A stretch of DNA of 64,000 nucleotides from positions 62,001-126,000 of the forward strand of contig NZ_ATUU01000004.1 in NCBI RefSeq assembly GCF_000420365.1, in the 5' to 3' direction. This stretch comes from Weissella halotolerans DSM 20190. GTDB taxonomy: Bacteria > Bacillota > Bacilli > Lactobacillales > Lactobacillaceae. Position 1 is the stretch's first letter; each line of letters begins with the position of its first letter. Below, piece after piece: positions 1 to 8,652 of this stretch. Both the position numbers and the translations under genes were made by a program. The notes beneath the pieces are model-generated. The model made no database searches. It worked only from the letters and a program-made list of their open reading frames with translations, and had not been told where the DNA came from.

Positions 1-52
1 ATGGGAAATTAGTTGATCCGAGTAACCGATAAATAAAAAAGGAGATCATGAC

Positions 53-898
53 ATGATTAAGTTAGTGACAATTGATATCGACGATACCTTAGTAAACTCA
101 GCTAAGCAGATTACCCCCCGCGTAAAGGCAGCAGTTAAGGCAGCGACGGCAGCTGGCATCAAGGTGGTGTTGACGACCGGTCGACCATTGACCGGTGTGC
201 AGGGTTATCTAGACGAGTTGGGCTTGAATCATCAGGATGATCAATATGTAATTACGTATAACGGGGCCCTTGTTGAAACAACTGCTGGTGAAGCTATTGC
301 TGGTAAGGAATTATCTGCAACTGATTACGCTGACTTAGTAGCCTGGTCTGTTAAACTGGATACTTATTTACAGGTTGAAAGTCTTGATACTGCTTATACC
401 ACTTCACGCCTAATTAATCCATCAGCCTCACGTGAAAATTATATGGTGGATATGCCACTACGGGTATCACCTTTAGAGGATATGCCAGCAGACTTGCATT
501 ATGTGAAATGCATGTTTATTGGACCGAGTGAACAGCTAGCGATGGTTGAAAACACTTTGCCAGCAGAGATTAAAGCACGCTTTAATTTGGTGAAATCAAA
601 TGTGGACTTCTTAGAAGTATTAAATCCACAAGCAAGCAAAGGGAATGCCTTAGCGACGTTAGCTGCTTATTTAGATATTCCATTAGCGCAAACGATGGCC
701 TTGGGTGACCAAGCCAATGATTTATCGATGATTAAGCAAGCCGGGTTAGGCGTTGCGATGGGGAATGCCATTCCCGAGGTTAAGACGGCAGCTAAGGCTG
801 TAACGACAACGCAAAATGAAGATGGGGTTGGTTTGGCCTTAGAGAAGTGGGCATTGAATCAAACTGTACCTGAATTGGAAAAAGAGTCGGCAAATTAG
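53..898 (+). CDS. Cof-type HAD-superfamily phosphatase
   Basis: Probable cytosolic sugar-phosphate or nucleotide phosphatase of the Cof/YidA group. The HAD nucleophile motif DIDDT is at residues 8-12, the TTGRP motif II near 40, a conserved lysine in the QASKGNAL segment near 195, and the Mg-binding GDQANDLSM motif near 218. The 281 residues match the usual length, including the C2 cap between motifs II and III. The start follows GGAG at 41-44. The substrate cannot be told from sequence. A second Cof-type gene, clearly divergent, lies at 60081-60896. Confidence 0.88.
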   Translation: MIKLVTIDIDDTLVNSAKQITPRVKAAVKAATAAGIKVVLTTGRPLTGVQGYLDELGLNHQDDQYVITYNGALVETTAGEAIAGKELSATDYADLVAWSVKLDTYLQVESLDTAYTTSRLINPSASRENYMVDMPLRVSPLEDMPADLHYVKCMFIGPSEQLAMVENTLPAEIKARFNLVKSNVDFLEVLNPQASKGNALATLAAYLDIPLAQTMALGDQANDLSMIKQAGLGVAMGNAIPEVKTAAKAVTTTQNEDGVGLALEKWALNQTVPELEKESAN

Positions 899-974
899 GC
901 TGAGAATATTGCTCTTGACTGGTAAATGAGTTATGATTAATCATTGAGTAAAACTGTGAAAGGACGTGCGCGAT

Positions 975-1565
975 TTGGCAATTACACAATTTGACGGTCA
1001 AAACAAAGCGGAACTTTCTATGATTGAAGTGGCGCGGGCAATTTTGTCTGACCGCCATGAGACCATGGCATTTTCGAACTTATTAAATGAGGTGCAGGCC
1101 TTTACGGGTAAAAGTGATCAGGAGATTCGTGATCGTTTGGCCCAATTTTATACCGATTTGAATATTGACGGTTCATTCATTTCCTTAGGGGATAATGTTT
1201 GGGGACTGCGTTCATGGTATCCGATTGATTCTATTGATGAAGCGGTTCACTTGGACCTAGAAGAAGAAACCCGCCCTAAGCGTAAGAAGCGTAAGAAGAT
1301 TAACGCCTTCTTGGCAGACGTTGCCGATGATGATGATGTTATTGATTATAACGATGACGATCCAGAAGACGATGACTTCAGTGATGTGGTCGATGATGAT
1401 GAAACTGCTGATGTACCTGATGATGCTTCTGATACAGCGACTGAAGATGATAGTGATGACGCACAACCAGCTGACCTGAATGAGGTTGCTAGTGGTATTG
1501 GTGAAGAAATTACTGACATTGCGCCCGTTGATGATGATTACGGTTCAGGGGATATTGAAAAGTAA
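975..1565 (+). CDS. rpoE: RNA polymerase delta subunit RpoE
   Basis: Delta subunit of Gram-positive RNA polymerase, which improves promoter selectivity and recycling. The N-terminal winged-helix part carries the family signature [14 protein letters not shown]. From about residue 110 the chain becomes an almost pure Asp/Glu tail after a short basic KRKKRKK stretch, as expected for the disordered acidic delta tail. I chose the TTG at 975 because AAAGGA at 959-964 lies 10 bases upstream. The GTG at 966 sits almost on that site and would add three residues. It lies directly upstream of pyrG, the standard Firmicutes order. Confidence 0.93.
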   Translation: MAITQFDGQNKAELSMIEVARAILSDRHETMAFSNLLNEVQAFTGKSDQEIRDRLAQFYTDLNIDGSFISLGDNVWGLRSWYPIDSIDEAVHLDLEEETRPKRKKRKKINAFLADVADDDDVIDYNDDDPEDDDFSDVVDDDETADVPDDASDTATEDDSDDAQPADLNEVASGIGEEITDIAPVDDDYGSGDIEK

Positions 1566-1575
1566 AAACCTGAAT

Positions 1576-1615
1576 TTGACAAGAGTGCATAAGTTCTGTA
1601 TTATTAAGTTCCGGG
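1576..1615 (+). promoter_or_regulatory. pyrG promoter with GGG initiation site
   Basis: TTGACA at 1576-1581, a 17-base spacer and TATTAT at 1599-1604 form a near-consensus sigma-A promoter. Eight bases later comes GGGCTC (1613-1618), the same initially transcribed sequence known from Bacillus subtilis pyrG. There, low CTP stalls polymerase before the first C and extra G residues are added to the 5' end. The site belongs with the attenuator at 1656-1690. Confidence 0.85.
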
Positions 1616-1650
1616 CTCTTGTACAAGTTTACAAGACAGAATAGTGTTGA

Positions 1651-3330
<1,680 letters not shown>

Positions 3331-3343
3331 ATAACAATAGATA

Positions 3344-3380
3344 ATGGACTGGCGCTAGCAAAGTGTCCAGCCCATTTTTT
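3344..3380 (+). terminator. Terminator after pyrG
   Basis: TGGACTGG pairs with CCAGCCCA (one mismatch) with inner CGC/GTG pairing, followed by a run of six T. Confidence 0.8.
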
Positions 3381-3613
3381 GTGGAATTCTTAAGTCTGTC
3401 TTGCTAGGGTGCAGATAGTCTTCTTAATAGGGTAAACTAAGAGTTAGTATGTTTACCTACTGACTAGGCGCCTATGGCTTAGTTAGTAGACTGTGATATT
3501 ATCCAGACAAGGATCTAGTGATGAATCAACCCAAGGGACTAGTTAAGCACTTATTAATTAACTTGATAGGGTGACTGGGTTTAAAACATTTTGACAATAA
3601 TGAGGATACAAAA
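3381..3613 (+). promoter_or_regulatory. Structured leader upstream of murA
   Basis: A 233-base gene-free stretch. GGTAAAC (3431-3437) pairs perfectly with GTTTACC (3451-3457). Immediately after, TACTGACTAG (3458-3467) pairs with TTAGTTAGTA (3479-3488), with two G-U pairs and an inner GCC-TAT-GGC. The octamer AGTTAGTA occurs at 3442-3449 and again at 3481-3488, and both copies can pair with TACTGACT, so two exclusive folds exist. An ATG at 3521 with AAGGA upstream could encode a 17-residue peptide ending at 3574. No strong promoter was found, and there is no T-run after the hairpins. Function is unknown; a leader of murA is an inference. Confidence 0.4.
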
Positions 3614-4885
3614 ATGAAAAATTTAGTAATTCATGGTGGCCGGCCACTCAAAGGTGAGGTAACCATTGGTGGTGCGAAAAATTCAACAGTGGCACTTATT
3701 CCGGCGGCTATTCTATCAGAAGATCCGGTAAAATTTGATGGGGTGCCCGATATTTTGGATGTCTATAATCTTCAATTGATTTTAGAGTCAATGAATGTGT
3801 CATCAGAGTTTGCAGATGGTAATTTGTCGATTGATCCTACCCAAATTGTTGAAGCCCAATTACCTTCGACTGCGATTAAGAGTTTACGCGCATCTTATTA
3901 TTTCATGGGTTCCTTGTTGGGGCGCTTTGGCCGGGCTACAGTAACTTTTCCAGGTGGGGATAATATTGGTCCACGACCAATTGACCAACATATTAAAGGG
4001 TTTAAAGCATTAGGGGCAGAAGTTACAGAAGAAAATGATACGGTGCATATTGTTGCCCATGGTGGGTTACACGGGGCACGCATCTTCTTGGATATGGTTT
4101 CTGTTGGGGCCACTATGAATATCATCATGGCTGCTGTGCATGCAAAAGGGACGACAATTATTGAAAATGCGGCTAAAGAGCCTGAGATTATTGATCTAGC
4201 GACCTTTTTAAATAACATGGGCGCTAAGATTCGTGGAGCGGGAACAGATGTTATTCGTATTACTGGAGTTGAACATCTAGGCTCTCAAACAACCCATACA
4301 ATCATTCCAGATCGGATTGAGGCAGGTACTTATCTGGCTATGGCCGCCGCTCAAGGTGAGGGTATCTTAGTTAAGAATGTGATTCCCGAGCATTTAGAGG
4401 CCTTTACATCGAAGTTAATGGAGATGGGTGTCCAATTAGAAGTTGGCCAAGATAATATTTTTGTTCCCAAGCATGAGCGTTTACAGGCAATTAACATCAA
4501 AACAGCGCCTTATCCAGGTTTTGCGACTGACCTTCAGCAACCAATTACGCCTTTATTGAGCTTAGCCAATGGGGAAAGCCGCATTCAAGAAACAATTTAT
4601 CCTGAGCGGACCCGGCATATTCCTGAACTACGTAAGTTGGGGATGAATGTGCGTGATCGTGATGATGGGTTAATTACAGTAGAGTCGCAGCCAGTTGATC
4701 TACAAGGTGATGTTGTCGCCGCGGCTGAAATAAGGGCAGGGGCTGCTTTAGTGATTGCCGGTTTGATGGCTAATGGTGTAACTGAAATTAAAAATGCAGA
4801 ACATGTTTTACGTGGATATGACCGTCTTGTTCATAAATTGACGATGTTGAATGGTGATATCAAAATTGAGGATGACTTTGAATGA
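3614..4885 (+). CDS. murA: UDP-GlcNAc 1-carboxyvinyltransferase, MurZ type, Cys-to-Asp
   Basis: First committed step of peptidoglycan synthesis: transfers enolpyruvate from PEP to UDP-GlcNAc. The 423 residues align over the family, with Lys22 in GGAKNS and the C-terminal [15 protein letters not shown] segment with the conserved Arg. Wording such as ALIPAAIL and VSVGATMNI resembles the second Firmicutes paralogue (MurZ/MurAB) more than MurAA. The active-site loop reads [12 protein letters not shown]: the cysteine normally attacked by fosfomycin is Asp116 (GAT at 3959-3961). Known C-to-D enzymes stay active but are not alkylated by fosfomycin. The start follows GAGGA at 3602-3606. Confidence 0.94.
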   Translation: MKNLVIHGGRPLKGEVTIGGAKNSTVALIPAAILSEDPVKFDGVPDILDVYNLQLILESMNVSSEFADGNLSIDPTQIVEAQLPSTAIKSLRASYYFMGSLLGRFGRATVTFPGGDNIGPRPIDQHIKGFKALGAEVTEENDTVHIVAHGGLHGARIFLDMVSVGATMNIIMAAVHAKGTTIIENAAKEPEIIDLATFLNNMGAKIRGAGTDVIRITGVEHLGSQTTHTIIPDRIEAGTYLAMAAAQGEGILVKNVIPEHLEAFTSKLMEMGVQLEVGQDNIFVPKHERLQAINIKTAPYPGFATDLQQPITPLLSLANGESRIQETIYPERTRHIPELRKLGMNVRDRDDGLITVESQPVDLQGDVVAAAEIRAGAALVIAGLMANGVTEIKNAEHVLRGYDRLVHKLTMLNGDIKIEDDFE

Positions 4886-4921
4886 TCTTTAAGCTTTCTA
4901 ATGGCTAGCTTGAGAAAGTTC

Positions 4922-4950
4922 TTGTCACTGCTTAGATAATAATATACAAT
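4922..4950 (+). promoter_or_regulatory. cshA promoter
   Basis: TTGTCA (4922-4927), 17-base spacer, TACAAT (4945-4950). It gives an untranslated leader of about 130 bases before the TTG start at 5087. Confidence 0.65.
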
Positions 4951-4956
4951 AGACAA

Positions 4957-5086
4957 GTTACAATAAAAATTAACTGCCGTCGGCAAGCGCGGTACGATCA
5001 CCGGATTGTGGTCAGCTTGCTTGATGATCAATTAATCAGATAATTAGAGATGATAGTACGGAAAGTACTATTTTGGAGGATATATT
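4957..5086 (+). promoter_or_regulatory. Structured 5' leader of cshA
   Basis: The leader can fold: GCAAGC...GCTTGC encloses GATCAC...GTGGTC in 4983-5022. A perfect 7-base-pair hairpin ATAGTAC-GGAAA-GTACTAT (5053-5071) then ends three T bases before the GGAGG (5075-5079). Placing a hairpin plus T-run against the ribosome site suggests translation or temperature control, as cold-induced helicases often have long leaders. This is inferred, not shown. Confidence 0.4.
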
Positions 5087-6601
5087 TTGAAGTTTGCAGA
5101 ACTGGGTCTATCAAAAGACCTATTATCAGCCGTGCAAAAGCAAGGCTACGAAGAAGCAACGCCAATTCAGGAAAAGACGATTCCATTGACGTTGGCAGGT
5201 AAAGATGTGATTGGACAAGCACAAACAGGAACAGGTAAGACTGCTGCTTTTGGTTTGCCAATCATGGAAGAAATTGATATCAATGAGCCTGATGTTCAGG
5301 CCTTGATTGTTTCACCAACGCGTGAGTTAGCGATCCAAACCCAAGATGAGATGTTTAAATTAGGACGTGACAAGCATGTTCGTGTTCAAGCTGTCTTTGG
5401 TGGTGCTGACATTCGCCGTCAAATTAATGGTTTACAACATGGAGCTCAAGTCGTAGTGGGTACACCAGGACGTTTAATTGATCATATTCGTCGTGGAACC
5501 ATTAATTTATCACATGTTAAAACGTTAGTCTTAGATGAGGCCGATGAGATGTTAAACATGGGCTTCTTGGATGATATTGAAGCTATTTTAAAGGCCGTTC
5601 CTGATGTACGACAAACATTGTTGTTCTCAGCTACTATGCCAGCTTCAATTAAGCGAATCGGGGTTCAGTTTATGAAAGATCCCATCCACATTCAAATTGA
5701 AGCCAAAGAACTAACAACCGACCTAGTTGAACAGTACTATGTTCGGGTACGGGAGAATGAAAAGTTTGATACCTTAACACGGATTTTGGATGTCGAACAG
5801 CCACAATTGGCAATTTTGTTTGGTCGGACCAAGCGGCGTGTTGATGAATTGACCCGTGGATTGGAATTGCGTGGATATAACGCAGCTGGCATTCATGGTG
5901 ATTTAACGCAACAAAAGCGCTCACAGGTTTTGAAGCAATTTAAGAACGGTGAGATTCGTATTTTGGTGGCTACTGATGTGGCAGCCCGTGGATTGGATGT
6001 GTCAGGAGTTGATTATGTTTACAACTTTGACATTCCTCAGGATTCTGAATCGTATGTTCACCGGATTGGCCGTACTGGTCGTGCCGGTTCTTATGGAACT
6101 TCAGTAACCTTTGTTACTAATTCAGAGATGGATTACTTAAAGGATATCGAAAAGTTAACTAAGAAACGGATGTTACCACTTAAGCCACCTACTTTTGAGG
6201 AAGCGGTAGCTGGACGTTTGGCAGCCGCTACAGCTAAGGTAGATGGTATTATTCAACATACTAATGCTGAATTAGCTGAAGATGAAGTAACAGCCTTGGC
6301 TGATAAGTACGATGCTAAGACATTGGCAGCAGCCCTCTTAGGTTCTGTTGCTGATATTTCGCAAATGAATGCACCTTTCACGTTGTCACGTGAACGGCCT
6401 TTGCCTAATAAGCATGGCGGTCGCGGTGGCAATCGTCATGGTGGTGGTTATCGTGGTGGTAATCGACGCGATGGTGGTGGATACCGAGGTAATCGTGGAC
6501 ATAGTGGTGGCGGTTATCGTGGTGGCCGTCGCAATGATCACGACCGCGGTGGACGTGGTCAACGACGTTCCCATGACTTTGTGATTAAAAATAAGGATTA
6601 A
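5087..6601 (+). CDS. cshA: DEAD-box ATP-dependent RNA helicase
   Basis: Unwinds RNA in ribosome assembly, mRNA decay and cold adaptation. All DEAD-box motifs are present in order: Q motif (GYEEATPIQ), AQTGTGKT, PTRELA, TPGR, DEAD, SAT, then ARGLD and HRIGRTGR in the second RecA domain. After about residue 430 the tail is Gly/Arg/His-rich with repeated GGYRGG units, an RNA-binding RGG-like tail. TTG start with GGAGG at 5075-5079. The length (504) and tail match CshA of the Firmicutes degradosome. It is a single-gene unit with its own promoter and terminator. Confidence 0.92.
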   Translation: MKFAELGLSKDLLSAVQKQGYEEATPIQEKTIPLTLAGKDVIGQAQTGTGKTAAFGLPIMEEIDINEPDVQALIVSPTRELAIQTQDEMFKLGRDKHVRVQAVFGGADIRRQINGLQHGAQVVVGTPGRLIDHIRRGTINLSHVKTLVLDEADEMLNMGFLDDIEAILKAVPDVRQTLLFSATMPASIKRIGVQFMKDPIHIQIEAKELTTDLVEQYYVRVRENEKFDTLTRILDVEQPQLAILFGRTKRRVDELTRGLELRGYNAAGIHGDLTQQKRSQVLKQFKNGEIRILVATDVAARGLDVSGVDYVYNFDIPQDSESYVHRIGRTGRAGSYGTSVTFVTNSEMDYLKDIEKLTKKRMLPLKPPTFEEAVAGRLAAATAKVDGIIQHTNAELAEDEVTALADKYDAKTLAAALLGSVADISQMNAPFTLSRERPLPNKHGGRGGNRHGGGYRGGNRRDGGGYRGNRGHSGGGYRGGRRNDHDRGGRGQRRSHDFVIKNKD

Positions 6602-6606
6602 CCTTT

Positions 6607-6645
6607 AAAAGAACCATAGATTGTACAATCTATGGTTCTTTTTTT
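6607..6645 (+). terminator. Terminator after cshA
   Basis: Perfect palindromic stem AAGAACCATAGATT/AATCTATGGTTCTT followed by T7. Confidence 0.93.
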
Positions 6646-6676
6646 ACTATTAATAGGGGCGTTTAAGAAAACGATG

Positions 6677-6700
6677 TATAATATTGAGGATAAGGGGGGA
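6677..6700 (+). promoter_or_regulatory. -10 box and SD of acpS-alr
   Basis: TATAAT at 6677-6682 without a recognisable -35, then AGGGGGGA at 6693-6700, which sets the GTG at 6707 as start. Confidence 0.5.
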
Positions 6701-6706
6701 TAGATT

Positions 6707-8203
6707 GTGTTAAAACAAGGGATCGATGTTCAAAAAATTAGTGCGGTGGCTAAAACGGTTGCCCGTCAGCCACGGTTTGTTGAAACCATTCTTACACCAG
6801 CTGAACGAGCAGTTTTTGCTCAGCGTAAGGGAAAACATCAGATTGAATTTTTAGCAGGACGGTTTTCGGCTAAAGAAGCCTACAGTAAAGCGCTGGGAAC
6901 TGGCATGAGTCAGGGATTAACCTGGCAAGATTTAGAAATATTACCAGGTTCTAAGGGGGAACCAGTCTTTACTAAATATCCACAGTCTTCGTTTTTAACA
7001 GCCCACATATCCATTTCACATAGTGATGATTTAGTACATAGCGCAGTAATATTGGAGTCGAAAAACACAATGAAAACAGTACAGGAAAACCAGCCCGTTA
7101 GCCGTCGGCGACCAGCCTGGTTAGAAATCTCTGCCTCAGCCCTAACCCATAACATACACTATGTGCGAGCATTAACAGGCACTCAACGTGTTTGTGCGGT
7201 AGTAAAGGCCAATGCTTATGGGCATGGATTAGCAGAGGTTGTACCAGTGGCCTTAGAGGCGGGGGCCGATTGTTTTGCAGTAGCGACGATTGATGAAGGT
7301 ATTTGGTTACGTGATTTTGGTGTAACCGTACCCATTTTTATTTTAGGGATTACACCAGCAATATACACACCTGATTTAGCACATTATGATCTCATTCCAG
7401 CAGTTAGTGAGGTTAATTGGTTAAAAGCGGCCAGACAGTATCTACCAAAGACTGAGCAGTTACAACTGGCATTAGCTATCGATACGGGAATGGGCCGAAT
7501 TGGTTTTCGAGAGCCAACCGCCTTGGCAGAAGCAATTAGGTTGATTGACAAGACAGAAGGGCTTGAATTAAAGTCGATTTGGACGCATTTTGCGACTGCT
7601 GACGGACCTAATGAAGCTTATTTTGAGAAGCAGTTGAAACAGTGGCATGCTTTAACTGACGATTTGCCAATTGCTGACAATGTTTGGCGGCATGTCTCTA
7701 ATTCGGGAACTTCCCTTTGGCATCAGCAACCGCATCCTGATATGATTCGTCTTGGTGCAGCTATGTATGGATTTGATCCCTCCCAAGCGAGTCTACCAGC
7801 TCGAGATCTGCAGCCAGTGCTTTCATTAAGGGCGGAATTAGTCTACGTTAAGCAGGTTACAGCAGGAAGTTCTATTTCCTATGGAGCTACCTATAAAGCT
7901 AAGGAAGATGAGTGGATTGGCACCTTACCACTTGGCTATGCAGACGGGTATCGACGAGCCCTGCAAGGCATGGAAGTTCTTCTGCCTGATGGAACAAGGG
8001 CTCCCATTGTAGGTCGGATTGCGATGGATCAATGTATGGTCAGGTTGCCGGGTCCATTACCAGAAGGAACTGTCGTGACCTTACTAGGTGCAGTTGGCGA
8101 TCAAAGAATCACCCTCGAAGAGTTAGCTGAAAAGGCTGGAACGATTCCATATGAAATCGCTACTGGCATGGGGCAACGACTGATGAGAAAGGTTGTTGGG
8201 TAA
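6707..8203 (+). CDS. acpS-alr: Fused holo-ACP synthase / alanine racemase
   Basis: One uninterrupted 498-codon frame encodes two enzymes that are normally separate. Residues 1 to about 118 are 4'-phosphopantetheinyl transferase AcpS, with the Mg ligands Asp7 (GIDVQKI) and Glu57 (FSAKEAYSKALG). From about residue 122 it is a full PLP alanine racemase: Lys167 in VVKANAYGHG, the catalytic Tyr in SYGATYKA, and GYADGY. An in-frame ATG at 7070 with GGAG at 7054-7057 would give a normal 377-residue racemase, so free Alr may also be made. The fusion looks like loss of the acpS stop codon (junction ILESKNTMKT). GTG start. mazF follows 5 bases later. Confidence 0.9.
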   Translation: MLKQGIDVQKISAVAKTVARQPRFVETILTPAERAVFAQRKGKHQIEFLAGRFSAKEAYSKALGTGMSQGLTWQDLEILPGSKGEPVFTKYPQSSFLTAHISISHSDDLVHSAVILESKNTMKTVQENQPVSRRRPAWLEISASALTHNIHYVRALTGTQRVCAVVKANAYGHGLAEVVPVALEAGADCFAVATIDEGIWLRDFGVTVPIFILGITPAIYTPDLAHYDLIPAVSEVNWLKAARQYLPKTEQLQLALAIDTGMGRIGFREPTALAEAIRLIDKTEGLELKSIWTHFATADGPNEAYFEKQLKQWHALTDDLPIADNVWRHVSNSGTSLWHQQPHPDMIRLGAAMYGFDPSQASLPARDLQPVLSLRAELVYVKQVTAGSSISYGATYKAKEDEWIGTLPLGYADGYRRALQGMEVLLPDGTRAPIVGRIAMDQCMVRLPGPLPEGTVVTLLGAVGDQRITLEELAEKAGTIPYEIATGMGQRLMRKVVG

Positions 8204-8208
8204 AGATA

Positions 8209-8580
8209 ATGGTGAGAGAGAAAAAATTGCGTCAGATTGAACGCGGGGCAATCTTTTTTGCTGATTTAGACCCAGTTAGAGGGTCAGAGCAGGGTGGACA
8301 GCGACCGGTAGTGATTATTCAAAATGATGTAGGAAATCAGCATGCACCAACGGTGATTGTCGTACCCATCACAGCTCAAATAGCTAAGCCTAAACTACCA
8401 ACTCACGTGGCCTTACCAGCTGCTTTACCGCATACGGGGATTCAGCGTGCATCTGTTATTTTGTGTGAACAAATTAGAACAATTGACAAGCGCCGTTTGC
8501 AAGATCAGTTAGGTGTCGTACCAGCACAGGTATTGACAGCGGTTGATCAGGCTCTGGTAGTAAGCCTTGATTTAGTCTAA
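8209..8580 (+). CDS. mazF: MazF/PemK-type endoribonuclease toxin
   Basis: Sequence-specific mRNA interferase of the MazF/NdoA family. The core GAIFFADLDPVRGSEQGG, RPVVIIQND and EQIRTIDKRRL motifs are intact in 123 residues. In Bacillus the order is alr-ndoAI-ndoA. Here the gene starts 5 bases after the racemase stop, with no antitoxin frame between. The ATG at 8209 has only a weak AAAG upstream, suggesting coupling to acpS-alr translation. It may be neutralised by an antitoxin elsewhere, or be a housekeeping endoribonuclease. Confidence 0.9.
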   Translation: MVREKKLRQIERGAIFFADLDPVRGSEQGGQRPVVIIQNDVGNQHAPTVIVVPITAQIAKPKLPTHVALPAALPHTGIQRASVILCEQIRTIDKRRLQDQLGVVPAQVLTAVDQALVVSLDLV

Positions 8581-8652
8581 TAGAGGCGGAATGCTTATCT
8601 TCAGTTTGGGTAAGTAAGAGCAACAAAGATAAAACAAAAAGGGAGATTGTTT

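Noticed and set aside
1257-1466. Ile-rich frame opposite rpoE
   Set aside because: Mirror of the Asp-rich GAT repeats of the delta-subunit tail; no start signal.
6369-6584. Val/Ile-rich frames on both strands over the end of cshA
   Set aside because: They are other-frame readings of the repetitive Gly/Arg codons of the helicase tail and have no ribosome site.
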